Shown: piece by piece, positions 8,766-18,353 of the stretch
Numbering within the stretch: the first letter of the stretch is position 1
Layout of the letters: each line of letters begins with the position of its first letter
Assembly (NCBI GenBank): GCA_029006015.1
Contig: JAQXFY010000066.1
Span: forward strand, 1-46,115
Length of the DNA: 46,115 nucleotides
Direction: 5' to 3'
Origin: a bacterium
Lineage (GTDB): Bacteria; Bacillota; Clostridia; Christensenellales; SUG1161
Translations under genes and position numbers: made by a program
Notes under the pieces: generated by a model
What the model was told of the DNA's origin: nothing
Database searches by the model: none
What the model saw: only the letters and a program-made list of their open reading frames with translations

Positions 8766-8990
8766 TCAGCGCTTGTATAGCCGCTTTAAGCGGTCCTGAA
8801 ACGCTTTGCGGCGCAGGGATTCCTCATCCATATCGGCTATCAGGTTGCCGTCTTCATCCCGGCGCAGGCACATGCCTTCCCGCGCGCCGCGGGGCAGGCT
8901 GCCAAGCGGCATATAGCGCGGTTCGCCCGCCGGATCTTCCAGCACGGCCATATCGCCTTCGATGCGGTCGATCGTCCATTTTTCGTCCAC
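8766..8990 (-). CDS. DUF3006 domain-containing protein
   Basis: VDEKWTIDRIEGDMAVLEDPAGEPRYMPLGSLPRGAREGMCLRRDEDG. GTG start at 8990 after GGAGGAATAAAC. Adjacent to the MBL gene. Confidence 0.75.
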   Translation of the reverse strand: MDEKWTIDRIEGDMAVLEDPAGEPRYMPLGSLPRGAREGMCLRRDEDGNLIADMDEESLRRKAFQDRLKRLYKR

Positions 8991-9004
8991 GTTTATTCCT
9001 CCAA

Positions 9005-9871
9005 TCAAGCGGATGGGATGGATATCACTTCATAGCCATCGCTGATAAAGCAAATCGGGCCGTCGGTATCCGTGCGGTAGAGGGGGCAGCCCATGGCCTG
9101 CACGCGCGCGAGTACCTCCCGATGGGGCAGGCCATAGTTGTTATCCTGGCCAACGGAAATGGCGCACATGCGCGGGGAAACGGCATCCAAAAAGGCCTGC
9201 GTGTTGCTGGTGGCCGAGCCATGGTGGCTAAGCTTGAGCACATCGGCTGACAGGGGCAGGCCGCTATTCAGCATATCCTTTTCCGCGGCGGATTGTGCAT
9301 CGCCGCACAGCAAAAACGCGGTATAGCCAAAGCTTAAGCGAATGGCCACGCTGTTATCGTTAAGCTCGTCATATTCCCGGGCGGGCGACAGCACGGTGAT
9401 GGTGGCCTCGCCCAGGGAAAAACGCTGGCCGACAACAGGCGCCGTTAAGGCGATATCGTTGGCTTCCAGCGCATCGAGCAGGCGCTCGAAGGTTTTGGTG
9501 GTTTGCACAACCTCGGGCATGATAAAGCAATCGATGGGAAGGGCGTCCATGATGGCCGGCAGGCCGCCGATGTGATCGGCATGGGGGTGCGTGGCGATGA
9601 CCATATCCAGCCGGGTAATGCCCATATCCTCAAGGGATTGCAGAATGCCCGGCGCGCTGGAGGCTTCGCCCGCATCGATGAGCAGGGCATGCTCGCCCTG
9701 GCGCACCACGATGCTGTCGCCCTGGCCGACATCAAGCAGGGTGACGGTCAGCGTTTGATCATCCGATACAAGGCCGCCGATATCCAGCCAGCTGCAAGCC
9801 CCCAGCATGCAGGCCAGGCAAGCCAGTATCATGCCCAGGGGCAATGCTGCCAGGGTGCGTTTTTTGCGCAT
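9005..9871 (-). CDS. MBL-fold hydrolase, ComEC/Rec2-like, predicted lipoprotein
   Basis: LLDVGQGDSIVVRQGEHALLIDAGE...VIATHPHADHIGGL...LKLSHHGSATSN. N-terminal signal with a lipobox-like LGAC. Confidence 0.88.
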   Translation of the reverse strand: MRKKRTLAALPLGMILACLACMLGACSWLDIGGLVSDDQTLTVTLLDVGQGDSIVVRQGEHALLIDAGEASSAPGILQSLEDMGITRLDMVIATHPHADHIGGLPAIMDALPIDCFIMPEVVQTTKTFERLLDALEANDIALTAPVVGQRFSLGEATITVLSPAREYDELNDNSVAIRLSFGYTAFLLCGDAQSAAEKDMLNSGLPLSADVLKLSHHGSATSNTQAFLDAVSPRMCAISVGQDNNYGLPHREVLARVQAMGCPLYRTDTDGPICFISDGYEVISIPSA

Positions 9872-10180
9872 GAATATCCCCTCCTGTTTATTTGTATTTT
9901 ACCATATTCCCTCGCCGGAAGGATGCCTGTTAGGGGAAAACGGGGCTTTTTTTAAGGGGGCCGGGCCAGGGAAAATAAACCCCGTGGATTTTGCCCCGCC
10001 ATGCTTTGCAGCCAAGGGTTTTACCTTTAAAAGATATGGTATACTATATTGCCTGGATGCAGGCTTTTAGTTTGATGGAAGCAAGGAAATAGCCTTTCCC
10101 GCGCGCCGGCCCGTCTGCCGGGCGATGGGGAATACAAACCAAATGGCCATACGATGATGGAATATGAAGGGATGAGGCCG

Positions 10181-12580
10181 ATGAATGCCCGCGCACAGCG
10201 TGTGCTTGAATATCATAAGGTGCTCGATCAGCTTGCGGGGCTGGCGGTTACGGAGGGGGGCAAGGCGCTGTGCCTGGCGCTCAAGCCCGTATCCGTTTTG
10301 AGGGAGGCCGAGTTGGCCCAGCAGGAAACCTCCCATGCGGAAAGCGAGCTGTACCGCCTGGGCGCAAGCCCCATCGCCCCTTTTACCGATACCCGCCCGG
10401 CGGTGGAAAAGGCAAACCGCGGCGGCGTGCTCAGCCCCAGGGATTTGCTGGATGTAGCCCAGCTTTTGGCCATCTCCCGCCAGGTGCGCGCATCGTTGTG
10501 CGGCCCGGTGCCGGAAAACGATCCGCGCCTGCAAAACCGCATGCGTTTGACGGCCATGGGCCTGGGCGAGCAGCGTACGCTGGAGGAGGATATCCGCCGT
10601 GCCATTTTGGGCGAGGACGAAATCAGCGATTATGCCAGCCCGCAACTGGGCGATATCCGCCGGGGCATGCGCCGCACGCAGGATAAGGTGCGCGAAAAGC
10701 TGGATGGCTATCTGCATTCGGTGCAGATGCAAAAATATTTGCAGGATGTGTTGGTAACCCAGCGCGGCGGCCGCTTTGTGCTGCCCGTCAAGGCGGAATC
10801 CCGCAGCATGGTGCCGGGGCTTGTGCACGATCAATCCGCCAGCGGGGCGACGGTGTTTATCGAGCCCATGGCCGTGGTGGAGCTGAACAATAAATTAAAG
10901 CAGCTGGAGGCGGAGGAGCGCGAGGAGATCCAGCGCATCCTGGCCGCTTTTTCTGCGCGCGTCGCCGCGGCCTCGCCGGTTATCACGGCCAGCCAGGAAA
11001 TTTTATATCTGCTGGATTTTGCCTTTGCCAAGGCGGCGCTGTCGCGCCAGATGCGCGGCATCCAGCCCCGCCTTAACCAAAAAGGTATTTTCCGCCTGGT
11101 GCGTGCGCGCCACCCCCTGATCGCAGCGGATGCCGTGGTGCCCATCGATGTCAACCTGGGGCGGGAGTTTGATGCCCTGGTCATTACCGGCCCCAATACG
11201 GGAGGCAAAACCGTTACGCTTAAAACCTGCGGCCTGATCAGCCTGATGGCGGCGGCGGGCCTTCACATCCCTTGCGATGCCGGAAGCGAGGCCGCCATCT
11301 TTTATGATATCTTTGCCGATATCGGCGATGAGCAAAGCATCGAGCAATCGCTTTCCACGTTTTCCTCCCACATGAAAAATATCGTGTCCATCCTGGAAGC
11401 CGTGCGGCCGGGTACGCTGGTTTTGCTGGATGAGCTGGGCGCCGGTACCGATCCGGCCGAGGGCGCGGCGCTGGCCATCGCCCTGCTGGAGCATATTCAA
11501 AAAAGCGGCGCGCGCGTGGTGGCCACCACCCATTATAGCGAGCTGAAAGCCTATGCCCTGACCACGCCGGGGGTGGAAAATGCCTCCATGGAGTTTGATG
11601 TGGCTACCCTGCGGCCGACTTACCGGCTGTCCATCGGCATCCCGGGTAAATCCAATGCCTTTGCCATCTCCGGCAAGCTGGGGCTGGGGGAGGGTATCCT
11701 CAACCGGGCCAAGGAGCTTTTAAGCGCGGAGGATGTGCGGTTTGAGGATGTTATTTCCTCCGCCCAGGAACAGCGCCAGCTGGCCGAAAAGGAGCGCGCC
11801 ATTGCCGAGGGCATTCATCAGGAGGCCGTGCGGCTGCGTGAGGAAAGCCAGCGCATTCAAAAGGAAATCGCCCGCAAGGAAGAAGAAATCCTGCGCAAGG
11901 CACGGGAGGAAGCCCGGCGTACCCTTAACCAGGCGCGCGAGCAGGCCGAGCGCGCGCTCAAAACCGTCAAGCGCGCCAAGCAGGAAAATAATGGTTATCA
12001 ACTGGTGCGCGAGGCGCAGCGCGATATCCGCGATGCGCTGCTGGCGCATGGCGAATCGGTGCCGCAATCGGTGGCGGAGGATACGCCGCTTGAAAAGGTA
12101 ACCGTGGGGCAGAAGGTGCGCATCATCGGCGTGGGTACGGTGGGTACGGTGCTTACCCTGCCCGATGGCAAGGGCGATGTGCAGCTGCAGGCGGGCTCGG
12201 CCCGCATGAAGGTGGCCCTGGCCCGGCTGTGCGCCGCAGGGGCGGAAAGCAATGCAAAAAAACCAAGCTTTTCCAACCGCCGTACGGTGCCTAATTATCA
12301 AAAACAACCCGAAAGCCGGGAAATGCCCATGCGCTCTTCGGCCATGTCGGTGGATGTGCGCGGGCAGACGCTGGATGAAGCGCTTTTGCAGGTGGATGCC
12401 TTTATCGATGGGGCCATTCTCAGCGGTTTTCAGGAGGTTATGATTATCCACGGCAAGGGCACCGGCGTGCTGCGCGCCGGTATCCAGCAGCACCTGCGCG
12501 CCAATCCCCAGGTAAAATCCGTGCGGGACGGCCGCTATGGCGAAGGGGAGCAGGGCGTCAGCGTGGTGACATTAAAATGA
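10181..12580 (+). CDS. mutS2: Endonuclease MutS2
   Basis: MutS Walker A (TGPNTGGKTVTLKT), DELGAGTDPAEGAALA, and a C-terminal Smr domain (VDVRGQTLDEALLQVDAFIDGAILSGFQEVMIIHGKGTGVLRAGIQQHL). Confidence 0.95.
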   Translation: MNARAQRVLEYHKVLDQLAGLAVTEGGKALCLALKPVSVLREAELAQQETSHAESELYRLGASPIAPFTDTRPAVEKANRGGVLSPRDLLDVAQLLAISRQVRASLCGPVPENDPRLQNRMRLTAMGLGEQRTLEEDIRRAILGEDEISDYASPQLGDIRRGMRRTQDKVREKLDGYLHSVQMQKYLQDVLVTQRGGRFVLPVKAESRSMVPGLVHDQSASGATVFIEPMAVVELNNKLKQLEAEEREEIQRILAAFSARVAAASPVITASQEILYLLDFAFAKAALSRQMRGIQPRLNQKGIFRLVRARHPLIAADAVVPIDVNLGREFDALVITGPNTGGKTVTLKTCGLISLMAAAGLHIPCDAGSEAAIFYDIFADIGDEQSIEQSLSTFSSHMKNIVSILEAVRPGTLVLLDELGAGTDPAEGAALAIALLEHIQKSGARVVATTHYSELKAYALTTPGVENASMEFDVATLRPTYRLSIGIPGKSNAFAISGKLGLGEGILNRAKELLSAEDVRFEDVISSAQEQRQLAEKERAIAEGIHQEAVRLREESQRIQKEIARKEEEILRKAREEARRTLNQAREQAERALKTVKRAKQENNGYQLVREAQRDIRDALLAHGESVPQSVAEDTPLEKVTVGQKVRIIGVGTVGTVLTLPDGKGDVQLQAGSARMKVALARLCAAGAESNAKKPSFSNRRTVPNYQKQPESREMPMRSSAMSVDVRGQTLDEALLQVDAFIDGAILSGFQEVMIIHGKGTGVLRAGIQQHLRANPQVKSVRDGRYGEGEQGVSVVTLK

Positions 12581-12990
12581 AAAAGGTATTGGTCAGCGCC
12601 TGCCTGGCCGGCTTTCCCTGCCGGTATGACGGCCGGGCCAAGCCGGTGGGGGAATATGCGGCCTGGGTAAAACAGGGCAAAGCCATCGCCGTGTGCCCGG
12701 AACAGCTGGGCGGCCTTGCTACCCCAAGGGCGCGGTGCGAAATCCGCCAAGGGCGCGTTGTCGATGAAAACGGGGCCGATCGCACCGCCGCTTTTATGCG
12801 CGGCGCGGCAGCCTGCGTGGATATCGCCAGGCGGCAGGGCATCACGCGCGCCTATCTTAAGCAAAAAAGCCCGTCCTGCGGGGCGGGGTGCATCTATGAC
12901 GGCAGCTTTTGCGGAAAAACCATCCAGGGCAACGGCATCGCCGCATGCGCCCTCAAGGCCGCGGGGATAGAAGTGATCCCCGTCGATTAG
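12577..12990 (+). CDS. DUF523 domain-containing protein
   Basis: KKVLVSACLAGFPCRYDGRAK...VCPEQLGGLATPR...LKQKSPSCG. ATGA overlap with the mutS2 stop. Confidence 0.88.
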   Translation: MKKVLVSACLAGFPCRYDGRAKPVGEYAAWVKQGKAIAVCPEQLGGLATPRARCEIRQGRVVDENGADRTAAFMRGAAACVDIARRQGITRAYLKQKSPSCGAGCIYDGSFCGKTIQGNGIAACALKAAGIEVIPVD

Positions 12991-13156
12991 GGTGTGGCGC
13001 CGGGAATTGCTGTATGCCGGGCAGGCTTTGCCCGGGCCGGGGCGCGGAAGCCGGGCTTTTCATGGTTTGTTCATCTTTGGCGGATAAAATGGTATCGGAT
13101 AGAAGCGGGAAATCAGGCATTGATTGCCCCGCACCGAGCAGGAGGAGGGCGTAATA

Positions 13157-13837
13157 ATGGGGGATTATATCCTGATTGCGGATGATGACGCCAATATCGG
13201 CAAGCTTATCTCCTTGTATCTGACAAAAGAAGGGTTTACCGTTAAAACGTGCCTGCGCGGGGATGACGCGCTGGATATCTGCCTGAAGGATCCGCCCAAG
13301 CTGCTTATCCTGGATGTTATGATGCCGGGGATGGATGGGTGGAACGTGCTGCGCACCCTCAGGCAGGATCAATCCTTTCCCGTGCTGATGCTGACCGCGC
13401 GCGGCGAAACGTTTGACAAGGTGATGGGGCTGGAGATGGGGGCGGATGATTATGTCGTCAAGCCCTTTGAACCCAGGGAGCTGGTTGCGCGTGTCAAGGC
13501 GCTGCTTCGCCGTGTGCCCCAGCAGGAGGATAACCGCCGTACCCTGCGTGCGGGGAAACTGTCCGTCAGCCTGGCCGAGTACGAGGTGCGCGTATCGGGA
13601 AAGGCGGTTCCCATGCCGCCGCGCGAGCTGGAGCTTTTATACTTTTTAATGAACCACCCCGGCCAGGCCTTTACGCGCGAACAGCTGCTGGAGCACGTCT
13701 GGGGATATGATTTCTTTGGCGACAGCCGCACGGTGGATGTCCATGTCAAGCGCCTGCGGGAGCGGCTTGGCGCGGAAATCGGCGGTATGATTAAAACCGT
13801 GTGGGGCGTGGGCTATAAATTCGAGGCCAGTGCATGA
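13157..13837 (+). CDS. OmpR/PhoB-family response regulator
   Basis: DYILIADDDANIGKLISLYL, LLILDVMMPGMDGWNVL, MGADDYVVKPFEPRELVARV, and the winged-helix VWGYDFFGDSRTVDVHVKRLR. RBS GGAGGAGGG. Confidence 0.95.
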   Translation: MGDYILIADDDANIGKLISLYLTKEGFTVKTCLRGDDALDICLKDPPKLLILDVMMPGMDGWNVLRTLRQDQSFPVLMLTARGETFDKVMGLEMGADDYVVKPFEPRELVARVKALLRRVPQQEDNRRTLRAGKLSVSLAEYEVRVSGKAVPMPPRELELLYFLMNHPGQAFTREQLLEHVWGYDFFGDSRTVDVHVKRLRERLGAEIGGMIKTVWGVGYKFEASA

Positions 13838-15267
13838 GACGGTCATTTTTCTGGCGCCTGTTTGTCAGTTATGTGGTGGCGTTCTTTTTTGTTGGCACCC
13901 TGGCTGCGACGGTGCTGGCTACGGCAATACGCACCCAGATGACCAGCAAACGGGAAAAGGAATTTATGAATGAAGCGCAGTATATCGCCACCATGTGCCC
14001 CAAGGGCGTGTTGGGCGATAAGCTGTCCACCGCTATCGTGCAGGAGCTTAAATCCACCGCCTGGCGCTTTCAGGCCATTATCTGGCTGGTTAGCGATGGC
14101 GGAGCCATGTATGTGGTAAGCCCCCAAAATGGGTTTGAGCAGCAGATCATCTCCGATGAACAGGTGGAGGAAATTTTTTCCCTGTATCAGGAGGTTAAGG
14201 CCAAGGGAAAACTGCTTCAAAAGGGCAACTTCCCATACTTTACCGAACCCGTTATCATGGTGGCCCAGTCCTTTCGGGATGCGGAGGGTAAACAGGGAGC
14301 GGTGTTTATCCATATGCCGCAACGGGAGTTTGCGCTTTTAAATAACCAGTCCCTGTCCGCCTGGATCGCCAGCATCCACTGGATCATGGCGGTATCGGTG
14401 GCGGCGGGTGTTATCATCTCACTGGCGCTGGCGCTGTACATCACCCGGCCGGTCAAGCAGATGACATCGGTTGTGCGGGAACTGTCCCGCGGGCACTTTG
14501 AACAGCGCGTTACCTTTACCCGGCGGGACGAGCTGGGCGTGCTGGCCGATGGTATCAATGCCATGGCGGAGGATTTAGCCAAGCTGGATCGCGCGCGCTC
14601 CAGTTTTGTGGCTGCGGTTTCACACGAGCTTCGCTCGCCGCTGACCAGCATCCGCGGTTTTGTGCAGGCGGTGCGCGATGGCGTGGTGACGGATGAAGAA
14701 AAGGACGAGTATCTGGATATTGTCCTGAGCGAAAGCCAGCGCCTGGGGCGGCTGATCGAATCGCTGCTGGATCTGGCCAGGATCGAATCGGGCGCGTTTC
14801 CGCTGGAAAAGGCGGATATAACCGCCGGGGCGGTTTTCAAACCGGTGGTGGACGCGCTGGGTGTACGGGCGCAGGAAAAGCAGGTATCGCTGGTTGTGGA
14901 TCCCCAAGGGATGGAGATAGCCCTTGTTGCCGATAGCGAGCGCATGCAGCAGGTGGTATATAACCTGGTGGACAACGCCATCCGCTACAGCCCGGAGGGG
15001 GGAACCATTACCCTTGCCGCCCACAGGGAGCATGAGGGCGTTATCCTGTCCGTCAGCGATGAAGGGCCGGGCATATCCGCCGATATGCAGGGCCAGATGT
15101 TTAATGATTTTGCCACCGATAATACCGCACGCACCCCGGGCAGCGGCATGGGGCTGGGGCTGTCCATCGCCCGGCGCATCGTCCTTCAGCATGGCGGCAC
15201 CATCCGTGCAGCCAACCGTGCCCAGGGCGGGTGCGAGGTGACGGTGTTTCTTCCGCTGGCAAAATAA
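13834..15267 (+). CDS. Membrane sensor histidine kinase (HAMP, HisKA, HATPase)
   Basis: HELRSPLTSIRGFVQAV (H box), VYNLVDNAIRYSPEGG (N box), VSDEGPGISADMQ and GLGLSIARRI (G boxes). 4 bp overlap with the RR gene. Confidence 0.95.
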   Translation: MRRSFFWRLFVSYVVAFFFVGTLAATVLATAIRTQMTSKREKEFMNEAQYIATMCPKGVLGDKLSTAIVQELKSTAWRFQAIIWLVSDGGAMYVVSPQNGFEQQIISDEQVEEIFSLYQEVKAKGKLLQKGNFPYFTEPVIMVAQSFRDAEGKQGAVFIHMPQREFALLNNQSLSAWIASIHWIMAVSVAAGVIISLALALYITRPVKQMTSVVRELSRGHFEQRVTFTRRDELGVLADGINAMAEDLAKLDRARSSFVAAVSHELRSPLTSIRGFVQAVRDGVVTDEEKDEYLDIVLSESQRLGRLIESLLDLARIESGAFPLEKADITAGAVFKPVVDALGVRAQEKQVSLVVDPQGMEIALVADSERMQQVVYNLVDNAIRYSPEGGTITLAAHREHEGVILSVSDEGPGISADMQGQMFNDFATDNTARTPGSGMGLGLSIARRIVLQHGGTIRAANRAQGGCEVTVFLPLAK

Positions 15268-15352
15268 TGCGAAAAAATAGTTGCTGCTGTTCATAGTTTT
15301 GCAACAGAAGGGGAGCATACTAAGAGCATGATCTTGAAAGGAGGACTCCAGC

Positions 15353-16561
15353 GTGAGCGAGCCTATTTTCTATTATGATGATGATGCAAACAAGAAGAAC
15401 ACACATCGTACCGGATGGGTCATTGCCCTGATTTCCATCGCCGCAGTATCCTGCCTGCTGGGTGCCGCATTTTTAGGGCCGCTGTTTGCGGATAAGGCAC
15501 AAACCACGCCGACGCCGCCAGTCATCCAGAATACCCCCATCACCACCGACACGCCTTCCACGCCCGGCAGCAGCAATGTCAACCTGGGCGGATCGGCGTT
15601 GACTTTAAGCAACGAAAATATATTGGAGCAGATCTACGAGAAGATCTCGCCCGCCATCGTATCGGTATCCAACATGCAGTATAAATTTGGCCAGGGTGGG
15701 CGTACCCTGCAGCTGGCCGGCACAGGCTCCGGCGTGGTGGTTTCCGAGGAAGGCTACATCATTACCAACTATCACGTCATTCAGGATGCCAACCAGGTGC
15801 TGGTTACCTTCTCCGACGGGGTAGAGGTGGAAGCCGAAATCATCGGCGGGGATGCCCCCGGCGACCTGGCGGTGCTGAAGGTGGACAAGGACAACCTGAC
15901 GGTGGTGCCCATTGGGGATGCGGATAATGCCAAGGTAGGCTCGCTGGCCATCGCCATCGGCAACCCGGACCGCTTTGCCGGCACGTTGACGGTGGGCTAC
16001 ATCAGCGGCCCGCAGCGCACCATCACGCTGGATTCGGGCTATTCGATGAAGTTTTTGCAAACCGATGCCGCCATCAACCCGGGCAACAGCGGCGGCGCCC
16101 TGCTTAATTCCAAGGGAGAGCTGATTGGCATTACCGCCCTTAAAACCACCTATGTGGGAACCGATGAATATGGCAATGCCATCGCTGCGGAGGGACTGGG
16201 GTTTGCCATTCCCATTAACGAGGCCATGCCCATCGTGCAGGAAATTATCCAGAAGGGCTATTACAGCCGGCCGACGCTGGGCATCTCCGGCCGCGATGTT
16301 ACCACCGCCATGCAGATGCAGGGCTATCCCAAGGGCTTCCTGGTAAAAACCGTCACCAAGGGCGGCGCGGCTGAAAAAGCCGGCATCAAGGCGGAAGATG
16401 TCATCACCGGCATCGATGGGGTGACCGTCGAAAGCTACGATTCCCTGATTGAGGAGCTGTATAAGCATAAACCCGGCGATACCGTAACGTTGACCATCCG
16501 CCGCCCCGATCCCAGCCAGGTGCTGGAGCTTAATCTGGAGGTTGTGCTGGGCGACAGCTAA
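15353..16561 (+). CDS. htrA: HtrA/DegP-like membrane-anchored serine protease with PDZ domain
   Basis: N-terminal TM, trypsin-like triad motifs (ITNYHVI, DLAVLKV, INPGNSGGALLNSKGELIGI), and a C-terminal PDZ domain. Confidence 0.93.
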   Translation: MSEPIFYYDDDANKKNTHRTGWVIALISIAAVSCLLGAAFLGPLFADKAQTTPTPPVIQNTPITTDTPSTPGSSNVNLGGSALTLSNENILEQIYEKISPAIVSVSNMQYKFGQGGRTLQLAGTGSGVVVSEEGYIITNYHVIQDANQVLVTFSDGVEVEAEIIGGDAPGDLAVLKVDKDNLTVVPIGDADNAKVGSLAIAIGNPDRFAGTLTVGYISGPQRTITLDSGYSMKFLQTDAAINPGNSGGALLNSKGELIGITALKTTYVGTDEYGNAIAAEGLGFAIPINEAMPIVQEIIQKGYYSRPTLGISGRDVTTAMQMQGYPKGFLVKTVTKGGAAEKAGIKAEDVITGIDGVTVESYDSLIEELYKHKPGDTVTLTIRRPDPSQVLELNLEVVLGDS

Positions 16562-16620
16562 CGGGTAAGCTTCCCCCCGGAGAGCAAGGGGAGAAGGAAA
16601 CATGGCAGGCAGCATGCCTG

Positions 16621-16654
16621 AAAGGCCGGCGGCAAACATTTGCCGCCGGCCTTT
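16621..16654. terminator. Intrinsic terminator hairpin between convergent htrA and methyltransferase genes
   Basis: AAAGGCCGGCGGCAAA-CA-TTTGCCGCCGGCCTTT. Confidence 0.65.
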
Positions 16655-16771
16655 GGTATGTTGGCGTTAATCCTTATCAGGGCTGAGGTTTTTGCCGGCA
16701 AGGCCATCCGGCGCGCGGCCTGTTCAAAAAGGCCTTTGGCCCGTTGCCCCCGGCCGGTTAGGCTTTGCCTT

Positions 16772-17557
16772 CTAGGCGGGCTTTACGCCCATCGTCAGCA
16801 GCCAGCGTTGGTTAAAGAAAATGCCATCGGGCGCCGAATAAGGCGAGAAACCGGTTTTTTCGTGGCCGCCGATATCGGCCTCCATGCGGGCGATGATATC
16901 TTTTTGGATGGGCTCGGGCGTTTGGGTCAGTTGCAGCCATGCGTTTAGGGAAACCGGGATATCCGTGCACTGGCATTGCTTGATAACCAAAGCATGCTTT
17001 GTAAACAGCGCCAGCATTTCATCCCGGCTCAGGTTGCGCACATGGGAGGCGTCCCGCAGGGCTTCGATCTGGTCCTCTACGTTTCGGAGGGAGGGCTCCG
17101 CGGCTTCCATATCGATAACGGCCAGCTTGCCGCCTGGCTTTAACACGCGAACCATTTCTTCAAATGGGCGGCCAACATCGGCAAAATGGTGGAAAGCCAG
17201 CCGGGAAATGACGATATCAAAGCTGTTATCCAGAAAAGGAAGATCCTCCGCATAGCCCTTGACAAACACCATATTATGCAATCCGGCGGCCTGTGCGCTG
17301 GTTTTACCGGCTTCAAGCATGGCGGGGGTGGCATCCAGGCAGGTTACCGTTTGCACAAGCGGGGCAAAAGCGCGGGCGCATGCACAGGTTCCGGCGGCCA
17401 CTTCCAGCACACAATCGGATGCCGCGGGCGCAATGGCGGAAACGGTATAATCCAGATAGGCTTTTTTGGAAAAGTTCATCGAGGGCGTTTCAAAGCTTGC
17501 GGCCTGCACCTGAAAGGAAGCTTGTACCTTATTCAAATTGGCGGGCTCTATGGGCAT
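16772..17557 (-). CDS. Class I SAM-dependent methyltransferase (UbiE-like)
   Basis: CVLEVAAGTCACARAFAPLV...LPFLDNSFDIVISRLAFHHFADVGRPFEEMVRVLKPGGKLAVIDME. Confidence 0.88.
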   Translation of the reverse strand: MPIEPANLNKVQASFQVQAASFETPSMNFSKKAYLDYTVSAIAPAASDCVLEVAAGTCACARAFAPLVQTVTCLDATPAMLEAGKTSAQAAGLHNMVFVKGYAEDLPFLDNSFDIVISRLAFHHFADVGRPFEEMVRVLKPGGKLAVIDMEAAEPSLRNVEDQIEALRDASHVRNLSRDEMLALFTKHALVIKQCQCTDIPVSLNAWLQLTQTPEPIQKDIIARMEADIGGHEKTGFSPYSAPDGIFFNQRWLLTMGVKPA

Positions 17558-18093
17558 AGCGGTCTTTCTCCTTTGGGAAAAGATAGTTTTTTTGTATCGG
17601 CCTTTTCCAGGGTAAGAAGGCGGAGTTTCCTTTCGATGCCGCCCGCATACCCCGTTAAGCTGCCGGACTGGCCAACCACCCGGTGGCAGGGCACGATAAT
17701 GGAAATGGGGTTGTGGGCTACCGCGCCGCCCACAGCCTGGGCCGGCACGGAGGCCAGGCCGCGCTGGGCGGCGATCTCCTGGGCGATTCGGCTATAGGTG
17801 GTCAGCTGACCGTATGGAATTTGCCGCAGCTTCTCCCAAACCATCTGCCGGAACGGGGAACCGCTCATGGACAGCGGCGGAACAAAATCGGGCTTTTGGC
17901 CGCCAAAGTAGATATCCAGCCAGCTCCGGGCCTGCTCAAATACAGGCAGGCTTTTTTTCTGGGCTTTGCCGGTTAGGGTGGCGGCAAAGTATTTTTGTCC
18001 GTTAAACCACAGCCCGGTGATATGCCGGCCATCGCTGGCCAGGGTAATGGGGCCCAGGGGCGATTGATACAGGGAAATATAGGGCATATCCAT
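17548..18093 (-). CDS. ogt: Methylated-DNA--[protein]-cysteine S-methyltransferase
   Basis: Active-site motif IIVPCHRVVGQSGSLTGYAGGIERK. 181 aa. Confidence 0.93.
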   Translation of the reverse strand: MDMPYISLYQSPLGPITLASDGRHITGLWFNGQKYFAATLTGKAQKKSLPVFEQARSWLDIYFGGQKPDFVPPLSMSGSPFRQMVWEKLRQIPYGQLTTYSRIAQEIAAQRGLASVPAQAVGGAVAHNPISIIVPCHRVVGQSGSLTGYAGGIERKLRLLTLEKADTKKLSFPKGERPLCP

Positions 18094-18257
18094 CAGCTCC
18101 CGGCATTGATTTGGGCCAAACGGCGCATTTCCCCTTGGGATAGGGTATTATAACACGGTTTGGCACAAAGCTTGTATGGCCGGCAGCCAGGGAAAGTGAA
18201 AATGCCGTACCAACGGGGCCGGTTTTCCTATGGCCGCACTTTCCCGGGAACAGTTCC

Positions 18258-18287
18258 TTGATTTAAGGTTTTTGGCTTTGCTATAAT
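18258..18287 (+). promoter_or_regulatory. Putative sigma-A promoter TTGATT-N18-TATAAT
   Basis: TTGATT at 18258-18263 and TATAAT at 18282-18287, upstream of the FMN dehydrogenase gene. Confidence 0.65.
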
Positions 18288-18353
18288 GGAATAAACAACC
18301 GTTGTGTCGATCGCTTTTTGTGCCTGAAAATAATTTTTGGGAGGTATGCAGCC

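Noticed and set aside
15605-16639. 344-aa minus-strand ORF antisense to htrA
   Set aside because: HtrA is unambiguous on the plus strand, and the antisense product shows no domain.
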